A stretch of 64,000 nucleotides of DNA from Mansonella perstans (GCA_037074765.1 JBAMDO010000578.1:744001-808000); one strand, 5' to 3'; counted from the first letter of the stretch, positions 14,042-27,464 are shown. Numbers and translations: made by a program. Notes: generated by a model from the letters alone, not told the origin.

Positions 14042-14443
14042 ATGGATTTAAGCGGAAATATGATGGTACAGAAAATATTTATCAATCAAGTTATAGTCGT
14101 GATATTGTTAAGTTTCCATGCAATTACATTAATTGTCGTAATCTTTACATTACTGCAATTTTCATATCTTACTCTATTTGTATCACTTTACGTTACCAAT
14201 ACTTTAGATAATGAGAATTGCAGTGGTTTTGCTAATTTTATATCACACATCGTTGATAGTTTATACTGTTGTACACCATATCACTATAAAGAAAACTGTT
14301 TCTATTCGTCAGCAACTTTTACGGTACTTACATTTTTTCTATTTCAATTAATCATCATTTCGGATAATTACTGTATTTTTTTGTTTCATTCATGTTCAAT
14401 AAATTATAACGAGAAGAAAAACAAACTAAAATACAATCTCTGA
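14042..14443 (+). other. Open frame with hydrophobic N-terminus; possible source of the protease signal peptide
   Basis: A 133-codon frame starting at ATG 14042 begins with a basic, then strongly hydrophobic stretch (around QVIVVILLSFHAITL) that could act as a signal peptide. It lies directly upstream of the first recognised exon of the aspartic protease, which still needs a signal-peptide exon. I could not identify a clean donor site giving the right phase, and the rest of the frame is Phe/Ile/Tyr-rich in a way AT-rich intergenic DNA often is. It could be that first exon, a small membrane protein, or chance. Confidence 0.2.
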
Positions 14444-14497
14444 ACATCTATGAGAATTCCCGGAAATTTTGTGGAATTTAACATTGGATATTTCTAG

Positions 14498-17230
14498 CGC
14501 TGGAAAAATGAAGGAGTACAATCGGCTAGTCCGAACACGGTTTGGGCAAACAGAAACAATTCGAATTTTTGATTATATAGACAATATCTATGTAATCAAT
14601 ATCGCTATTGGATCACCGCGTATGGCGATTTTGGCTCTCCTTTCATCCGTTTTTTTATGCTCAAAAATCTATTAAAAAAACGACGAATCCATAAATTATT
14701 TAAGAAATTATTTTCGAGCGCTGTATACTTCTGAAGCTCTATGTATACCGCATAGTTAGCTATATTTTAGAGAGTACTGAAATTTATTTAGTCTATTTTG
14801 TGTATTAATTGTTTCTAGCAATGTTGATCATATTTTGTATAATTGAGCTGATTAATCTGAAAGATACTGTAGTTGTGCATTATAAACATAATAGACATTA
14901 TAAGCATTATAAACAGAAAATTAGAAAGGATTGTTGCAAAGGAACAGGATAATCATTGTTATACTGATATGTGACCTGAAACCTTCAGGAACATTTTTAT
15001 TTTCAGCACAACAGTTCGAGATTATTCCTGATACAGGTAGCTCAGATCTATGGGTCACTTCGATTGACTGTAAAAGTGATCCATCTACAGGAGAAGACGA
15101 TACACACAAGAAAAATCGTTTTAATCCAAGGTTTTCATAACTGTTATAAATGATAGGTTATCAGTTTAAGTTAAAAAATGCTAGTTAATTGATTGGATTC
15201 ACTTGCTGGAAGATATCAAATAAGCAAAATTGTGCCAAAAGTATGCCAAATGCAACATTAATGATACTTTTCATTTACGACAGCGATAAGCTCTTGTTGC
15301 GACATTTATTCGATTACAGCAATTCTTCAACCTATTCAGCTTATGGCCGGAACTTCTCAATAAATTATGCATTAGGCCACGTCTCAGGTGTACTTGTAAC
15401 TGATCAATTTTCAGTGAGTTTTTCATTTCTCAATTTTTTAAGCTTTCAAACGGATTGAATGGAAAATGATTGTATTAATAAGATGTGAAAATATCCTGCT
15501 TAGTCAAATATTCAATACAATATCGGCTTGTTATAAAAATAGTAATAAAAATAGTAGTATTATCGTTTTGTTACTTTTGTTTGCATAAAAATAATACTAT
15601 TACATTACTGCCTTACATAATAATTAGAAACACAATTAACTTAGTTCCTTTTTCAACTTTTTCTAATTTTCTGATTAACTGGCTGATCAGTTATTCAAAA
15701 GTATTATTGAAAAAATAAATCGTCTGCAGCTTGGTGACTTAATGATAATGAAACAAGTATTCGGTCTGGCGAATGAAATTGGCTTTGGCTTCAATTATCT
15801 TCCGATGGACGGCGTAATGGGTCTCGCTTGGCCAGCTCTGTCATCGTTCAAGGTTATTCCGCCCATGCAAACTATACTTGACGATCTGGATTTGTCAATA
15901 ATGACAATTTATATGTATGGGTGGGTTTTACGGTAATTTACTGCGTGCGATCGTCATTTAATAGATACAAATCAGAAGAGCTATAAAGTTGTGAAGGAAT
16001 CCTCAGAAATAAATGAAAATTAACGGCTTGAACTTCATTTTTTGAAATGAAATGTATTACAAGGGATACCAAAAAACTTCATAATTTGAAAAATGAAAAG
16101 TTATTGATTGATTTTTAAATGCCTCAGAAGAATATGCCTTCTAAAAGTGCGACTTACAGGGATGTGGATCCATGGATGGAAAAAGTTGATGGAGGCAAAA
16201 TCATACTCGGTGATTTTGACTTTGATTATTGCTATCCATATATAAATTGGGTGCAACTAACCTCGCAGACGTTTTGGCAATTTACCTTACGAGGGTAAAC
16301 AAACTTGTACAGTTTTGCCCACTGCAATTTTTTTCTTTAGACTCAGTTTTCTGGGAGATTTTCATTTGTTTATTAACTTTATTTCTTTCTTGTTTCTTTT
16401 AATCACCATTTTAGAATTTTTTTTTATCACCGAAAATGCATTTTTGATTTCAAGCTGCACAGCATTAAATTAGCTTTTTAAACTTCAAATATATTTTAAC
16501 ATTACTTATACATCTCGTTCACTAAAATGTTTTGCTGCTTTAAATTTCATATCAGTTCTCAATTAATGTTTATATTGTTTGAAGCGTGAAAATTGGATCA
16601 TACGAGAGCACTGCCTGGCAACAAGCAATCTCTGATACTGGGACATCCTACCTGCAAATACCATCATTCATGATGAAGGAAATTATTAACAAAATCAATG
16701 CCACATATTCATTCGACGATGAACTTTATCTGATTGATTGCGCCACAAAAGATGTTGGCCCTCATATCAAAATTAATATAGGTGGTAATTACTATTCAAT
16801 ATCGCCCAGACAATACATTCGAAAGGTATTGCTATCATTGGTTTTGTTCTATCAACTAAACAATGAAACATTTAATATGAAAAATATTTTTAAAGCATTT
16901 TTGATATTGGAAGAATCTAATCAATTACCTCATTTGTATAAAGTAGCAGTTTCTACATACGTTTCTCGAGAAAATTGTAGGATACTATATGAAACATTAT
17001 GTCAATCATTTTGGCATATGAGAAATCTTCCAGGTAAGCGTAGTAAAATCTTTCGACTCATTTTACAGTACAGAGATGAAGATCGTGAAGAAATATGTGT
17101 GTTTGCTGCATTCGAGAATTTCGGCATGGGGTTCAGTCCACCTTGGATTCTTGGTGAAGTATTCATCCGTTCTTATTGCCACATCTACGATTTTGAAAAC
17201 GATCGCATTGGTTTTTCTTCAGTTTTCTAG
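14498..17230 (+). CDS. Pepsin-family (A1) aspartic protease, first exon not identified
   Basis: A secreted or lysosomal-type aspartic endopeptidase, a family nematodes use for digestion and tissue breakdown. Seven exons fit in phase: 14498-14619, 15007-15130, 15320-15413, 15730-15914, 16160-16294, 16585-16825, 17069-17230 (TAG), giving about 354 residues plus a missing N-terminus. Exon 1 carries the propeptide end and the start of the mature enzyme (IAIGSPPQ). The first catalytic site is DTGSSDLW, the second ISDTGTSY; DGVMGLAWPALS and WILGEVFIR-IYDFEN-IGF near the C-terminus are family hallmarks. The flap region reads YALGHVSG where most family members have YGTGSxSG: the flap Tyr is kept but the next two residues differ. 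The intron 16826-17068 is stop-free and 243 nt long, so its retention would insert 81 residues. The signal peptide is not located; see 14042-14443. Confidence 0.92.
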
Positions 17231-18953
17231 TGAACAATAATCAGAAGCTACGTCAGATATCCTCCAAAAATTATTTTTTCATCCCTGCTTTTCTTACGAT
17301 GGAATTTCCTTTGTTGATTAGCATTTTCAAGCTTTTTTCAGCAATTAAAAATTTATTTATTAATTTTTGAAAGTGAAATCAAAATATCATTTGTCAATAG
17401 GTAGTCATAAGCCCAGCACAACCTCCAATTTTTTTTTAGCAAATATTTCTACAAACAAATAATTAGGAAGGATGTTTCATCTTTCTAATTTAAAGCTCTG
17501 AAAAAAAAAGTAAGCTAAAATTTGATATCATATGAAAACTTACTAAATTTTTTAAAACAGCTTGAAGGACACGAATTATCAGAATAAAAGTCACTGGTGC
17601 ACTACCTTCGAAGTCAATTATTTCACTGATGAGATTTAAAAATAAACAATAAAATATTAAGATCTCGAATTAGAATAACTGCCTGTTGAAGAATGATTTG
17701 CTTTATTTGTCGCTTCTTTCACTCTTTGAAATTTTTTCCTTCTTTTATTTTTGATCAATTAAAAATATCGCATCCAACATTGTACTATTCTTGCAGGATG
17801 ATGAATGAATTAATATTCCACAATTTTTAATTCAATATATCGAATAGATTTTATCATTCATTACATTGTATGAATATTGTGATTGGATATTTCAGAGATA
17901 TTGTGCTTAAAATAAATGCAATATTTTGACAATTGCTGCAATAAACGGTGTAGAAAATGGTAATAATAATTATAAATATCATTTGCAAACCTATAAGTAT
18001 CAAATTCTATCCAATAACTAACAAACGCATTGACTAATCATTCTGATAAAAATTTGCTCTTGAATTGATGCTTTTCATAGAAGTTTGCTAATCTCTTATT
18101 TCGACTTTGCTCCAATTCATTTCTTATTATGACTAAATTTCGATCATCGATATTCCGTCCGTTGAATAGTTGTCACGTCAAGAGTACAGAAAAGTAGAAA
18201 TAATAATTAGTTGCTTGTTAAAACAGATTTTTCACTATAGCCTCTTATCAGATATGAAAATTATTCCGATAGGAAAATGGATATTTTGAAGAAAATAGAT
18301 GATACTAACTTCTTGATTTCAACCTTTGCCTATTATCAAGAAAATTAGCAATGCTTCTCATGAATGCTTCAGATTAGGCTAGAAGGCTTTTAAGGCTAAG
18401 TGCGGATACATTTGACTTTTCTTTCACTTCGTTTGATCTTTAAATCGAGATTCTTTTTGCATTGTCATTAAATTCCACTTGATTTTTTGCTTCCTATCAT
18501 GAAATAATAAAATAACCTTACTATCTCAGCGCTAAATTTCATTTTCCGTAAGTAAATTATGTAAATCAGTTTTCTCATAGGACAACTCTTTTTCATATTG
18601 CAGCTGGTTTGTGATGAAATTTCATTTGGTCATTGTGCTATATGGTTTCTTGTTATTCATTTGAAACGTTTGGTCGTTTTGTCTTTGCATTTTGCATGTT
18701 TAGTTTTCAACATTTTAATCTTTTGATACAATGCTTTCTGTACTAGTAATCGTCTCAAAATGCTTTTAAAATTATTCAAAAGAATTTTTCAAAAGAAAAA
18801 AAAAATCAAAATTCAATAAAAATTCATTTTGAGCCATGTATCATTGCCAATGATAAAGAGATATATAATAAATTGAAGTTGAGAAATGTTTGAAAAAAAG
18901 TAATCAGAAGAATACTTTCTGATGCATTGAAGGAATTTTATTTTTTGTTTTAG
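17231..18953. other. Intergenic region, aspartic protease to U1C
   Basis: AT-rich sequence in which I see no supported exon on either strand. AATAAA motifs around 17640-17655 could serve the protease transcript but are about 410 nt past its stop. Confidence 0.55.
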
Positions 18954-18957
18954 AGAT
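18940..18957 (+). other. Probable trans-splice (spliced leader) acceptor of the U1C gene
   Basis: A pyrimidine-rich tract ending in TTTTAG at 18953 stands only four bases before the U1C ATG at 18958. Such a tiny leader with no matching upstream coding exon is what spliced-leader addition produces in nematodes; a conventional upstream non-coding exon cannot be excluded. Confidence 0.55.
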
Positions 18958-20170
18958 ATGCCAAAGTATTATTGTGATTACTGCGACACTTTTTTGACGC
19001 ACGACTCGCCATCTGTTCGAAAAACTCATAACGGTGGTCGAAAGCATAAAGTTAGTTCCAGTCATTATTACAAGCAAGAAGAGCTTTTATGAATCTGTTT
19101 TCAAATTGCATATCAGAATGTGCTTAGAGTTTCAAGATGATTTATACGTAGTATTGGATGAGACTTTAAATCCGATATAAATATTTGTATTATTTCTTCT
19201 GGAATTTCTCTTACAGTTTAATGAGTAATTATCTTGTGAATGTCAAGCAAATATGCTTCACTTACTGTGCTATCTACGGTGCAATCGCTTTTTTATAGCT
19301 TTGAAAAAAAAACGCAATTATAAAGTTAACAAAGAAGTCAGTGAATATTGCTCTCTAAATACCAAAGATCGGAGTCGAAAAAAACTGAACAAAAATTTCT
19401 TACCAATTTTTTAATAGCTAAATAGCTTAAAGCGTTTATTTCAGGAAAATGTACGAATGTTCTATCAAAAGTGGATGGAGGAGCAGGCACAGAAATTAGT
19501 GGATGCTACTGCACGAGCATTTACACAAGGTCGTATGGGTAGTAGTCAAGGAACTGCCCCTCGAATGCCTATGGTATTTTCTTTAAATTTTTTGTGAAGA
19601 TAGTTCCAAAACTTTATTTTAATTTCTTGTGAATAGAATCAGTTATGTGTGCAAAAGATACTGATATGAGTTCAACCTTTTCTGTAGATGATTTTCCTTT
19701 TTCTACTGATTATCTACAGAATTTATTGAAGTAGATCTTTTTATTCATTCTTGAGTTTAGATTAGCGCAGTTAGGTTTCCACTTTGCTTGATTTATGTGT
19801 GCCTTACAGATCAGAAGTGTTGCCAATCTAGATGAGGTCTTACGCAATATTTAGATGAAATATTTTGCCTCTTTGGATTAACTTTGCTGATATTATTTAA
19901 TTGTTTTAATGATTCAAAATCTTGCATGGAAAATCTTACATTTAGAAATCTTCCATATCCGATCTCGATTTCTGCCTGAAATATCCTCACTTATCAATTT
20001 TATAGGCAGTGGGTGGACCAAGGCCACCGATCATGGCCCCAGTTGGCGCTCCACCAGTTCGAGGTCCGATGCCGTTTCCTTATCCACCAATGGGTGCCCC
20101 AATGGGGCCGCCAATGATGATGAGGCCGCCATTTATGATGCCAGCTGGACCTCGCCGCGAGATACGATAA
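18958..20170 (+). CDS. snrpc: U1 small nuclear ribonucleoprotein C (U1-C)
   Basis: U1-C is the U1 snRNP protein that stabilises pairing of U1 snRNA with 5' splice sites in the nucleus. Three exons, 18958-19050, 19445-19573 and 20006-20170 (TAA), join in phase 0 to give 128 residues. The N-terminus [20 protein letters not shown] followed by [11 protein letters not shown] is the conserved U1-type C2H2 zinc finger (Cys6, Cys9, two His). Exon 2 continues with [21 protein letters not shown], the helix that follows the finger in all U1-C proteins. Exon 3 is a Pro/Met/Gly-rich tail ([15 protein letters not shown]), also typical. The protein is somewhat shorter than the human one (159) because the tail is shorter. 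The ATG is fixed by the universally conserved MPK start. Confidence 0.97.
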
Positions 20171-20922
20171 TAGTTTTAATTTTTTATGCTATTTTTTGGG
20201 AAGTGATGTTACTCTTGTTATGCTTCAAATGCTGTACCTTTATCTGCCAGTTCTACAGAAATTTTTTGAGGAGAAATAATACCGAAAAATTGTTCGGTAT
20301 CTGTTTCTCTTTATTCTAGTATTGATTGAATGAAGCAAAAAATTATGTTTCATTTTCCAAGCTGTTGCGATGTTTCATTTGCTTTTTTTTTACTTCAATA
20401 TTTATAATTTTATTTACAAGTTGATAAATTGCGCATCAGATTGAAAGTTTAAGGAATTTCACAGTTTTGAAAGAAAACCTGTATTCATCCTTAAAAATAG
20501 ACGTGATATTTGAGACAACCAGAAAATGGTGGTAGTAAAAATACGCCAAAGCAAGAAAAAAAATTTGGGAATATTGTTAGTAGTACGAAACTATCCAAAC
20601 AATAATAGTTAATACTAGTTAATACTGTAGTAGTTAATACTGCTAAAGACATAGTTGGATACAGCAGCGTGCGATAATCTGATTAACGATAATTTTTGTA
20701 TCTTTGCATATCCCTAACTATGAGTATTTTTTACTGGCAGACCTTAGATGTTTGATGTCCCTGAGGTGTTTTTGAGTTTAATAATTCTTGTTCTGCTCCC
20801 CAAATTATCCACTCTCCATCAGCAATACAGTTGTCACAAGTAGTGTTAAATGACAGTTACAGAATTAATGCTTCCATTTAAATTTGTATATTCCTGGAAA
20901 TAGCATTTTTCTATTATTACTC
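20171..20922. other. Intergenic region, U1C to POLE2
   Basis: About 750 bp with no supported exon. Short repeats of AGTTAATACT occur around 20600-20640. Confidence 0.55.
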
Positions 20923-23900
20923 ATGCCGACGGAATCAGATTTGGAAAAATTGAGGAAGCAAGTTCGCAAAGCATTTCAGATGCGGGCACTCACAGTAAGC
21001 AAGTAAGTGTTTCTGTTTGTTGGAGGTTATCCCTGAATGCACATCGTACTTTTTTTTTCCTGTTATGTTGCTAAGTTTATCTTATTACAAATTTTCTATT
21101 TGATTTTTGCGGATTTTTAATTTTTTAGAGCAAGGTTTATTTTTTTTGTGTAATTTCTGTAGGTTTTTTCTAATATTTAAGATTTGGTTTGATTCAAATT
21201 ATTTCTTGATACGCATTCATAGGGAAGCTATGGAATATGCTGTTCAAATTCTGATGGAATTAGAAGGTGAAGAGCGGTTTCGGCGGATAAACAAAATCAT
21301 TGGTGTGTTGTCGAAACAAAAAGGTATGTTTCAATGGTTATAACATCCTGTTTCTATTGTAAGTTTTAAATTGATGCACAGTAGGTGATCTGTTTTTTCC
21401 ATCTTTCTTATTTCCGATTTATTGTTGAAGTAAAAGCACTTTTCGAGATTTTGGATTGTCACAAAATGGTATAAAAATTAATTATTGTTCGTTCTGAAAA
21501 TGTTTTTGGTGTTTTCAGAGGATCTTATAGATATTGTACCTTAAATAAGAATCATGCAAATGTTAATTCGAAGAACAGATAGATTAGAATGATCCTCTTA
21601 CAATTATTATTATTTCAGCAAATGGGCCAGTGCTTTCATTCAGGAAATTCAAATCGGCTGTTGCTGAATGTGCCAGCAATCGTTCTTCAAAACAGTTAGT
21701 TTTGTTTTCAAAAGTGATCTGTTCTCGTTTAGATTATGCAGAATCAGTTGGTTTAATTCAGGCTATTATTAAATGCAATCACTAGCGATATTGACCACGC
21801 TCTAACTGAAATGAATATGGTTTAAGCACGCAGTATCGTCATGTGCGTTATATTACTTCTATCGATTGATAAATATTGTATTTTAAACGCAAAATGAAGA
21901 AAGCTTTTACAAAAAATATAATTCGGTGAAGCTGATCGCTTAGCGCAGAATTATGTTTGATTAATTTCGCTTAATCGTGTGGAATTCTGTTATTTGAAGT
22001 AATGACGCAGCTGATCAGTGAGTTTGATCTCAGTGAAACTTATTCTTATCGTTTTGTTTAGTAAATTTAATTTTTATTGCAGGGAATCATTAATCCATGT
22101 GATTGATTTGTTCACTGCTCCTCGTTTACGGTATGATGAACAGCGCAAAGCGTTGGTCATAGTGGATGGTCAAGCATCTGCTATAGGACAAAGTATTGAT
22201 GCAAGAAATTTATATAGAGAACGATTGAAATTTGTCGTGCAAGTTAGTTAATTTTTTAATCTGTGTAAAATTGGTGCTTTCCCTTAATTGGAGAAAATTC
22301 TTAGCTGTTATTCGATTAATACGACAGTCTTTTGTGTCGTTGACTCATTATTGTTATTATTATCATCATTATTATTATTTATTATCATCATTACTATTAT
22401 TATTGTCATTGTTATTATTACCATTATTACTATTATTTATTATTATTATTAATTTTTATTAACTGTTATCAGATATGATTAGTCATTCTTATTACTGTTA
22501 AATTCTTACTAATTATGATAATATTATTAAAATGCTAACCATCGATTATTATCATAAGTATTTTTTAATTACAACTGTTTTTATTATTTTTGAACTGTGA
22601 AGTACAAACTGGAACCTTGGACTCTGAAATATCAACTATATGCAATTATTATTTACTTCGGTCATTGAGCTCTGAACTATGACCGATAATCTCTAAACTT
22701 GGGTCGTGATTTCTGAACTTTAAATCTTTGAGTTGTGGATATTGATCTCCGAACTATGAGCTGTGAAATATATCTTTTTACAGTTGTTTATTTTTATAAA
22801 TTTTATTATTATTGGTATTATTAGTATTTTTATTGTCACTATTTATCACAATATTTGTGATTTAAAATTTCCCTCAATTCTCAAACGTTTTTTGTAATTT
22901 CAAAAATTTTCAGTTTTTATAATTTAAAATTTTTATAAATTTTTTAGGAATTTTTATATATTTTTAGCAACTTTCATGATTTTTGGTGAACTTTCATCTA
23001 TCATTTGTTTAAAAATTATTAGATGTTATTTATTGTTATTGATTGTTGATATCAGTTTACGTTTGTATGAAAGTCGATTTTATTAAATATCAGTTTATTG
23101 AGTTTTGGGAGAAGTACCAATTTTATTCCAAATGTGCGAATATTATTGTCGGATTGAATGAGTTGTAATCCATTTTCAGCGTGCATTACGAAGTTCTGCA
23201 TTTGAGCATTATCAGTTCTTCACTGTGGAAGCTCTACTAGGCACTCCAGAAAGAGCAGATTGTTCGGTATTAATAGGAATGTTAACACAAAGGAACCCTG
23301 GTGTTTATGAAATCGAGGATCTTACGGGTGAGATAGTAAATTATTTTTCTCAAATTGTCGAATATAGCTTCATTCCAAAGGCATTTACATAAAAAATACG
23401 ATTGCTTATCGTTATTGATTCAGTTTTTGTGTTTCACAAGACAATCGCACGAAAGGATCTTAGGATTTGCAGGTGCTATAGAAGTTGATCTTAAGGAGGC
23501 GACATTCCACAAAGGTCTTTTCACCGATGGCTGTATAATGATGTTGGAGGGTCGATGTGTTAGTAAAGTATTTCGCGTTAGTGCTGTAGGTCTTGCACCA
23601 ATAGAAAGTGCCAAGATTACGAGAAATCATTTTGGAGTAACGAACTGGTTTGGCGGTGAAAGCACTATTGCCTATGGGTCACAGATTCGCCTTCGGTCTC
23701 TATGCGAACAAAATGATAGAACAAGGTTCATCCTTATGTCAGATGTATGGCTGGATGATATAAGGGTTAAGTTCTTCTCTTGTTAAAGCAAAACATCATT
23801 AAGTACCTTGTAAATAAGTCTTAAATACATAAATAACACTTTATGAATACTATGATTTTCAATTTTTAGTTTTTGACCATTTCAAAATATTATCGGGAGA

Positions 23901-25922
23901 TATTGGCTGCATCTTTTCACTTCGATTTACAGTTTTTGCACTCGTTCTATATAATAATTAAGTAAGAGCTTTCGTACACTTGTGGAAAAATTTTATGCAA
24001 CTGTATTAACCAAGTCGCCCATCATGTCTGATTTCATGAATCTATTTAATAACATTACGGCCATATTTGTCAATTCAAACATAGGGCAATTCAGGCAGAG
24101 CGTTTTTTTAATAATTTAAAAAATTTCTCTATTTTTCGAAGGTTTAACTGATTCATTTTTTTTTTGTAATCTCCTTTTTTAGATATTGAATGCAATTCGT
24201 GAGCTAATATTTGCCTTCACAGATTCCCAGCTGCTTGCATTCGTTATATGTGGTAATTTCTGTTCACAGGTTGGTGCAGCTGACGCATACCATCGCATTT
24301 GTGGTTTGTTTCCCATGCTATGTCGTTAGATATTCGTTAGATCGTTAATCGTTAAATATTTTATGGAGCGTAAATTATTTTGTCATGTTTTTCATATTTG
24401 GCATCATTTTTTCATTATTTTATATCTCATCCAGATAACTATTTCCTTGACAAATATGAGATGTGTTAAACATTTCTTACCAGTAGTTGTACTTTTGAAT
24501 AAATTTAATTTCAGATGGATTTCGGCGCTTAGCAGCTGTTTTGCAAAAAGATATGCTTGCTGATCGTAATGTTCACTTTGTATTTGTTCCTGGTCCGGAT
24601 GATCCATCGCTGAATTCGATATTACCACGGTGAATATTTACAGAATTTATTTTGAACACATATATTCGATACGTATTGTATTAACTTCATCGATTGTTAT
24701 AATTTATCTATCAAATTTCTGGTGAATAACTTTTTTAAAGTTACCAGACCTAATTCCGTGTTTTATTAATCCTTCATGCTATAACGACATTCTGCTGTGA
24801 CTTCAATAGGAATTCATTCGAGAAGACATGGCTCATGCTCAAAAGGAAGTCAATAATGATGGTTATGCTCATATGACGTTCATTGTGTTACATCTGCTAT
24901 GAAATCTGATTCCTATTTTGTATTGAATCGACTGCATTCTCTACTGAATTTTAGTCAATTATAAAAGATTTTTTGTTCCTATATTCGGAATTCCTAAATT
25001 TCATTCAAATTTTTATTTGCTGTATAGCGTATGTTGTCTCAGGTTTCCGTTTGCAGACCACCATTACCATTTCAACTTTTCGAACTGATGAGAGATGTGC
25101 CGAATTGTTCGTTTGCATCAAATCCATGCCGCATACAATATGCCAGTCAAGAAATTGTCATCTTGCGTCATGATTTGGTCGAAAAAATGTGCAGAAATAG
25201 TATTCATATGCCGTCGACTACTACCGATATTCCAGAACATGTGAAATTTTTTTTCAATATTTGTTCTAGGACAGATAAGAAATTAGATTTTACTTTTGCT
25301 TATTTTATTTTTCCTTTGGGTTTAAATGATTCCACGATTTATCTTGATAATTTAGATCTTTTCTGGACTTTCGTTCTTTTAGAATTATAATAGATTTAGA
25401 TGTCGATATAGTTACAACATCACATGTGTTCATACTCAACTAATCACATTTTTCTTAAGCGAATATCCAGAAAAATAACTGACCTCTACTAATATTTGAT
25501 TGCAAGTTGAAACATTTCATAACAATTTTATGCTGGTTGTTTTAACTTAATACAATTAATTTTTGCTGAGCTGCTTTTTGATATTATCGAATGGGAACCG
25601 TGGATTCAATTAAATCACTTGAAAAATGACTATATTACAGTTCTGTCATACAATCGCTTCTGTTGGACACTTATCACCACTACCACTGCATATATCACCT
25701 GTTATTTGGCAAATGGATAGCTACCTTACACTGTACCCATTACCGGATCTCGTCGTCATCGCGGATAAATTTGAACACTTCCATTACCAATTAGAAAATA
25801 CTTTGTTTGTTAATCCAGGATCATTTGCTCGTACTGATCTTAATTTTTATGTGTATTATCCAGCGCTGCATACTGTCGAGGTGTGTTCTGCTGATCAAAA
25901 AGCTGGTGAAGCTCCTGAGTAG
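20923..25922 (+). CDS. pole-2: DNA polymerase epsilon subunit 2 (B subunit, Dpb2)
   Basis: The B subunit holds the catalytic subunit of the leading-strand replicase in the nucleus and helps tether it to the CMG helicase. Ten exons fit with correct phase at every junction: 20923-21002, 21223-21323, 21619-21694, 22083-22242, 23180-23327, 23473-23765, 24183-24303, 24515-24629, 25057-25240, 25641-25922 (TAG), total 519 residues against 527 in human. Visible landmarks: N-terminal helical domain (MRALTVSKEAMEYAVQIL), OB-fold region (TFHKGLFTDGCIMMLEGR), WFGG, SDVWLDD, FVICGNF, FVPGPDDPSLNSILPR, NPCRIQYASQEI, and C-terminal PLPDLVVIADK and FVNPGSFAR. As in other B subunits this phosphodiesterase-like domain is expected to lack metal-binding activity. 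Intron 4 (22243-23179) is full of low-complexity sequence. An AATAAA lies 165 nt past the stop. Confidence 0.97.
22338..22460. repeat. Degenerate (ATT/ATC)n repeat
   Basis: A stretch of imperfect TTA/TCA trinucleotides inside POLE2 intron 4. It creates an artificial Leu/Ile-rich open frame in the coding direction that is not a gene. Confidence 0.8.
22610..22770. repeat. Degenerate minisatellite with CTCTGAACTATGA-like units
   Basis: Within POLE2 intron 4, motifs close to CTCTGAACTAT recur at uneven spacing (near 22621, 22670, 22691, 22708 and 22746), each followed by a short variable spacer. It reads as an old, decayed tandem array. Confidence 0.45.
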
Positions 25923-27431
25923 TTCTTGCTACTTGTTCAAAAAGGGAATTTTGAATTATTATTGGTATATTAAGTAAAGTAAAGTTATGCAATTGATGCG
26001 CCTTTAAATGGTGGGCATTTCCAATGCAGTTTTCCTAGATTACCTCACAAATTTTAGAAGTTGGATTAAGATTTGCTGCAGAACAGTAATAAAAGATTAA
26101 ATTAGGTCCCTCCTTTTTGTCATTGCTCATTCATTTGCTTGTGTTCTTTGTATTTTGTCTTATTTTTAGCATTTTTCCAGGAAGTGCTACAGCAATAAGT
26201 GATGCTCAAATTATAATGGAAAAACTTTCTCTATATTTTTCTGTGTCTTTCTCTTTCTTTGTGACCTTTGTACTCTTTGACCTGCATAATGGATTGTTTT
26301 TGATGTATGAATAAATCTGTTCGGAAAAGCATAAAATACATTAATCAGTTACACTTAAGTTATAGACAAAAGTAAATAACTTTGGAAATGGAGCAAACGA
26401 CAGATAAAAAGCTAAATTCGACATTAAATTGATGTACTGATATTTAATAGCTAGTGTAGATACTACTACAACGGTATTTGTAACATAATTTGAAATAAAT
26501 CAAAAAACCACCGAAGTTGGAAAAGGTACATAGTGATCGACAAGTATAAGTTGTAAAAGATTATTGAATATAAACTATAGGAATTAGTGAAATCTATCTG
26601 TAGGATGCTTTCACGCCTAATAAATAGTGCTTATATCATGCTTAGTTCTCTCTTTAAGGCCTTACTGAGAAGAACGGAAAGCATGCAGAGTTAAACATCC
26701 TTATATACACATAGATTAAATGCATGCGCATATACACAATGCAATCATTGATTATCAATCAAGCAGCATTACTTTTCATATTTGTAGCTTCATATGATCG
26801 AGAGAATATTTCCAACAAATAACGAAGTCCAGTTTTCTTGTTCAATTTTATTTTTTCGTATCAGGCATTAGGTTGATAATTATATATAGCTGAAAATGAT
26901 GAAAGAGACATTTACGGATTAGCTTTTTGAAGAAATAAATCATTTTTTTCAGTGGAATTAGAGCCTAAACCTCCAATTTTAGAGTTAACCCTTGTTATGT
27001 TGTCCGCTAACACTTATTCATTTTTAGCTCTAAAGAATTTCAAGTTCTTTTCTATTTTTTCAGAAGCAATTCTCTGAATCAGTATTATTAATTTCTCTTC
27101 TCCTAATAGTTTATAATTAATCCTATTAGTTGATAAATTTATTAAGAAAAAAATATATATGTAAAAAGTAATACTAATTTAGAGCATATAATTTCAATGA
27201 TTTTAACGATAGATCATTATTGTTTGAACAGCATACAAGATCTTCTTTTTTATTTTCTCATTTTTTGCTGAATTATCATTTAGCTATATTAGTATTAAAA
27301 TTCCCACAAAGCTTGGAAGTAAAAAAATCTCGCAAACAAAAATCCTATTATTTAAGCTTTAAATTTTATTTGCTCTGATCTATCGAAGTAAGCATTGAAA
27401 TCAGTTCAAAATTTTTCTTTTGCATTCTGCA
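25923..27431. other. Intergenic region, POLE2 to PICK1
   Basis: About 1.5 kb. A possible POLE2 polyadenylation signal AATAAA is at 26088-26093. An open frame at 26117-26314 starts with a hydrophobic stretch but is Phe/Leu/Ser-rich with no family signature and no splice partner, so no gene is called. Confidence 0.5.
26088..26093 (+). terminator. Possible polyadenylation signal of POLE2
   Basis: A canonical AATAAA on the coding strand, 165 nt after the POLE2 stop codon. Confidence 0.4.
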
Positions 27432-27464
27432 GAATTGGTCTGTTAAGACTAATTCATTTCAAAA
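27422..27464 (+). other. Probable trans-splice acceptor and leader of PICK1
   Basis: A pyrimidine-rich tract ends in CTGCAG at 27432, 32 bases before the proposed PICK1 ATG at 27465. The sequence between contains a stop in the PICK1 frame, so this acceptor more likely receives a spliced leader than an upstream coding exon. Confidence 0.45.

Noticed and set aside
22232..22462. Leu/Ile/Tyr-rich open frame
   Set aside because: It is a product of the ATT-type repeat inside POLE2 intron 4.
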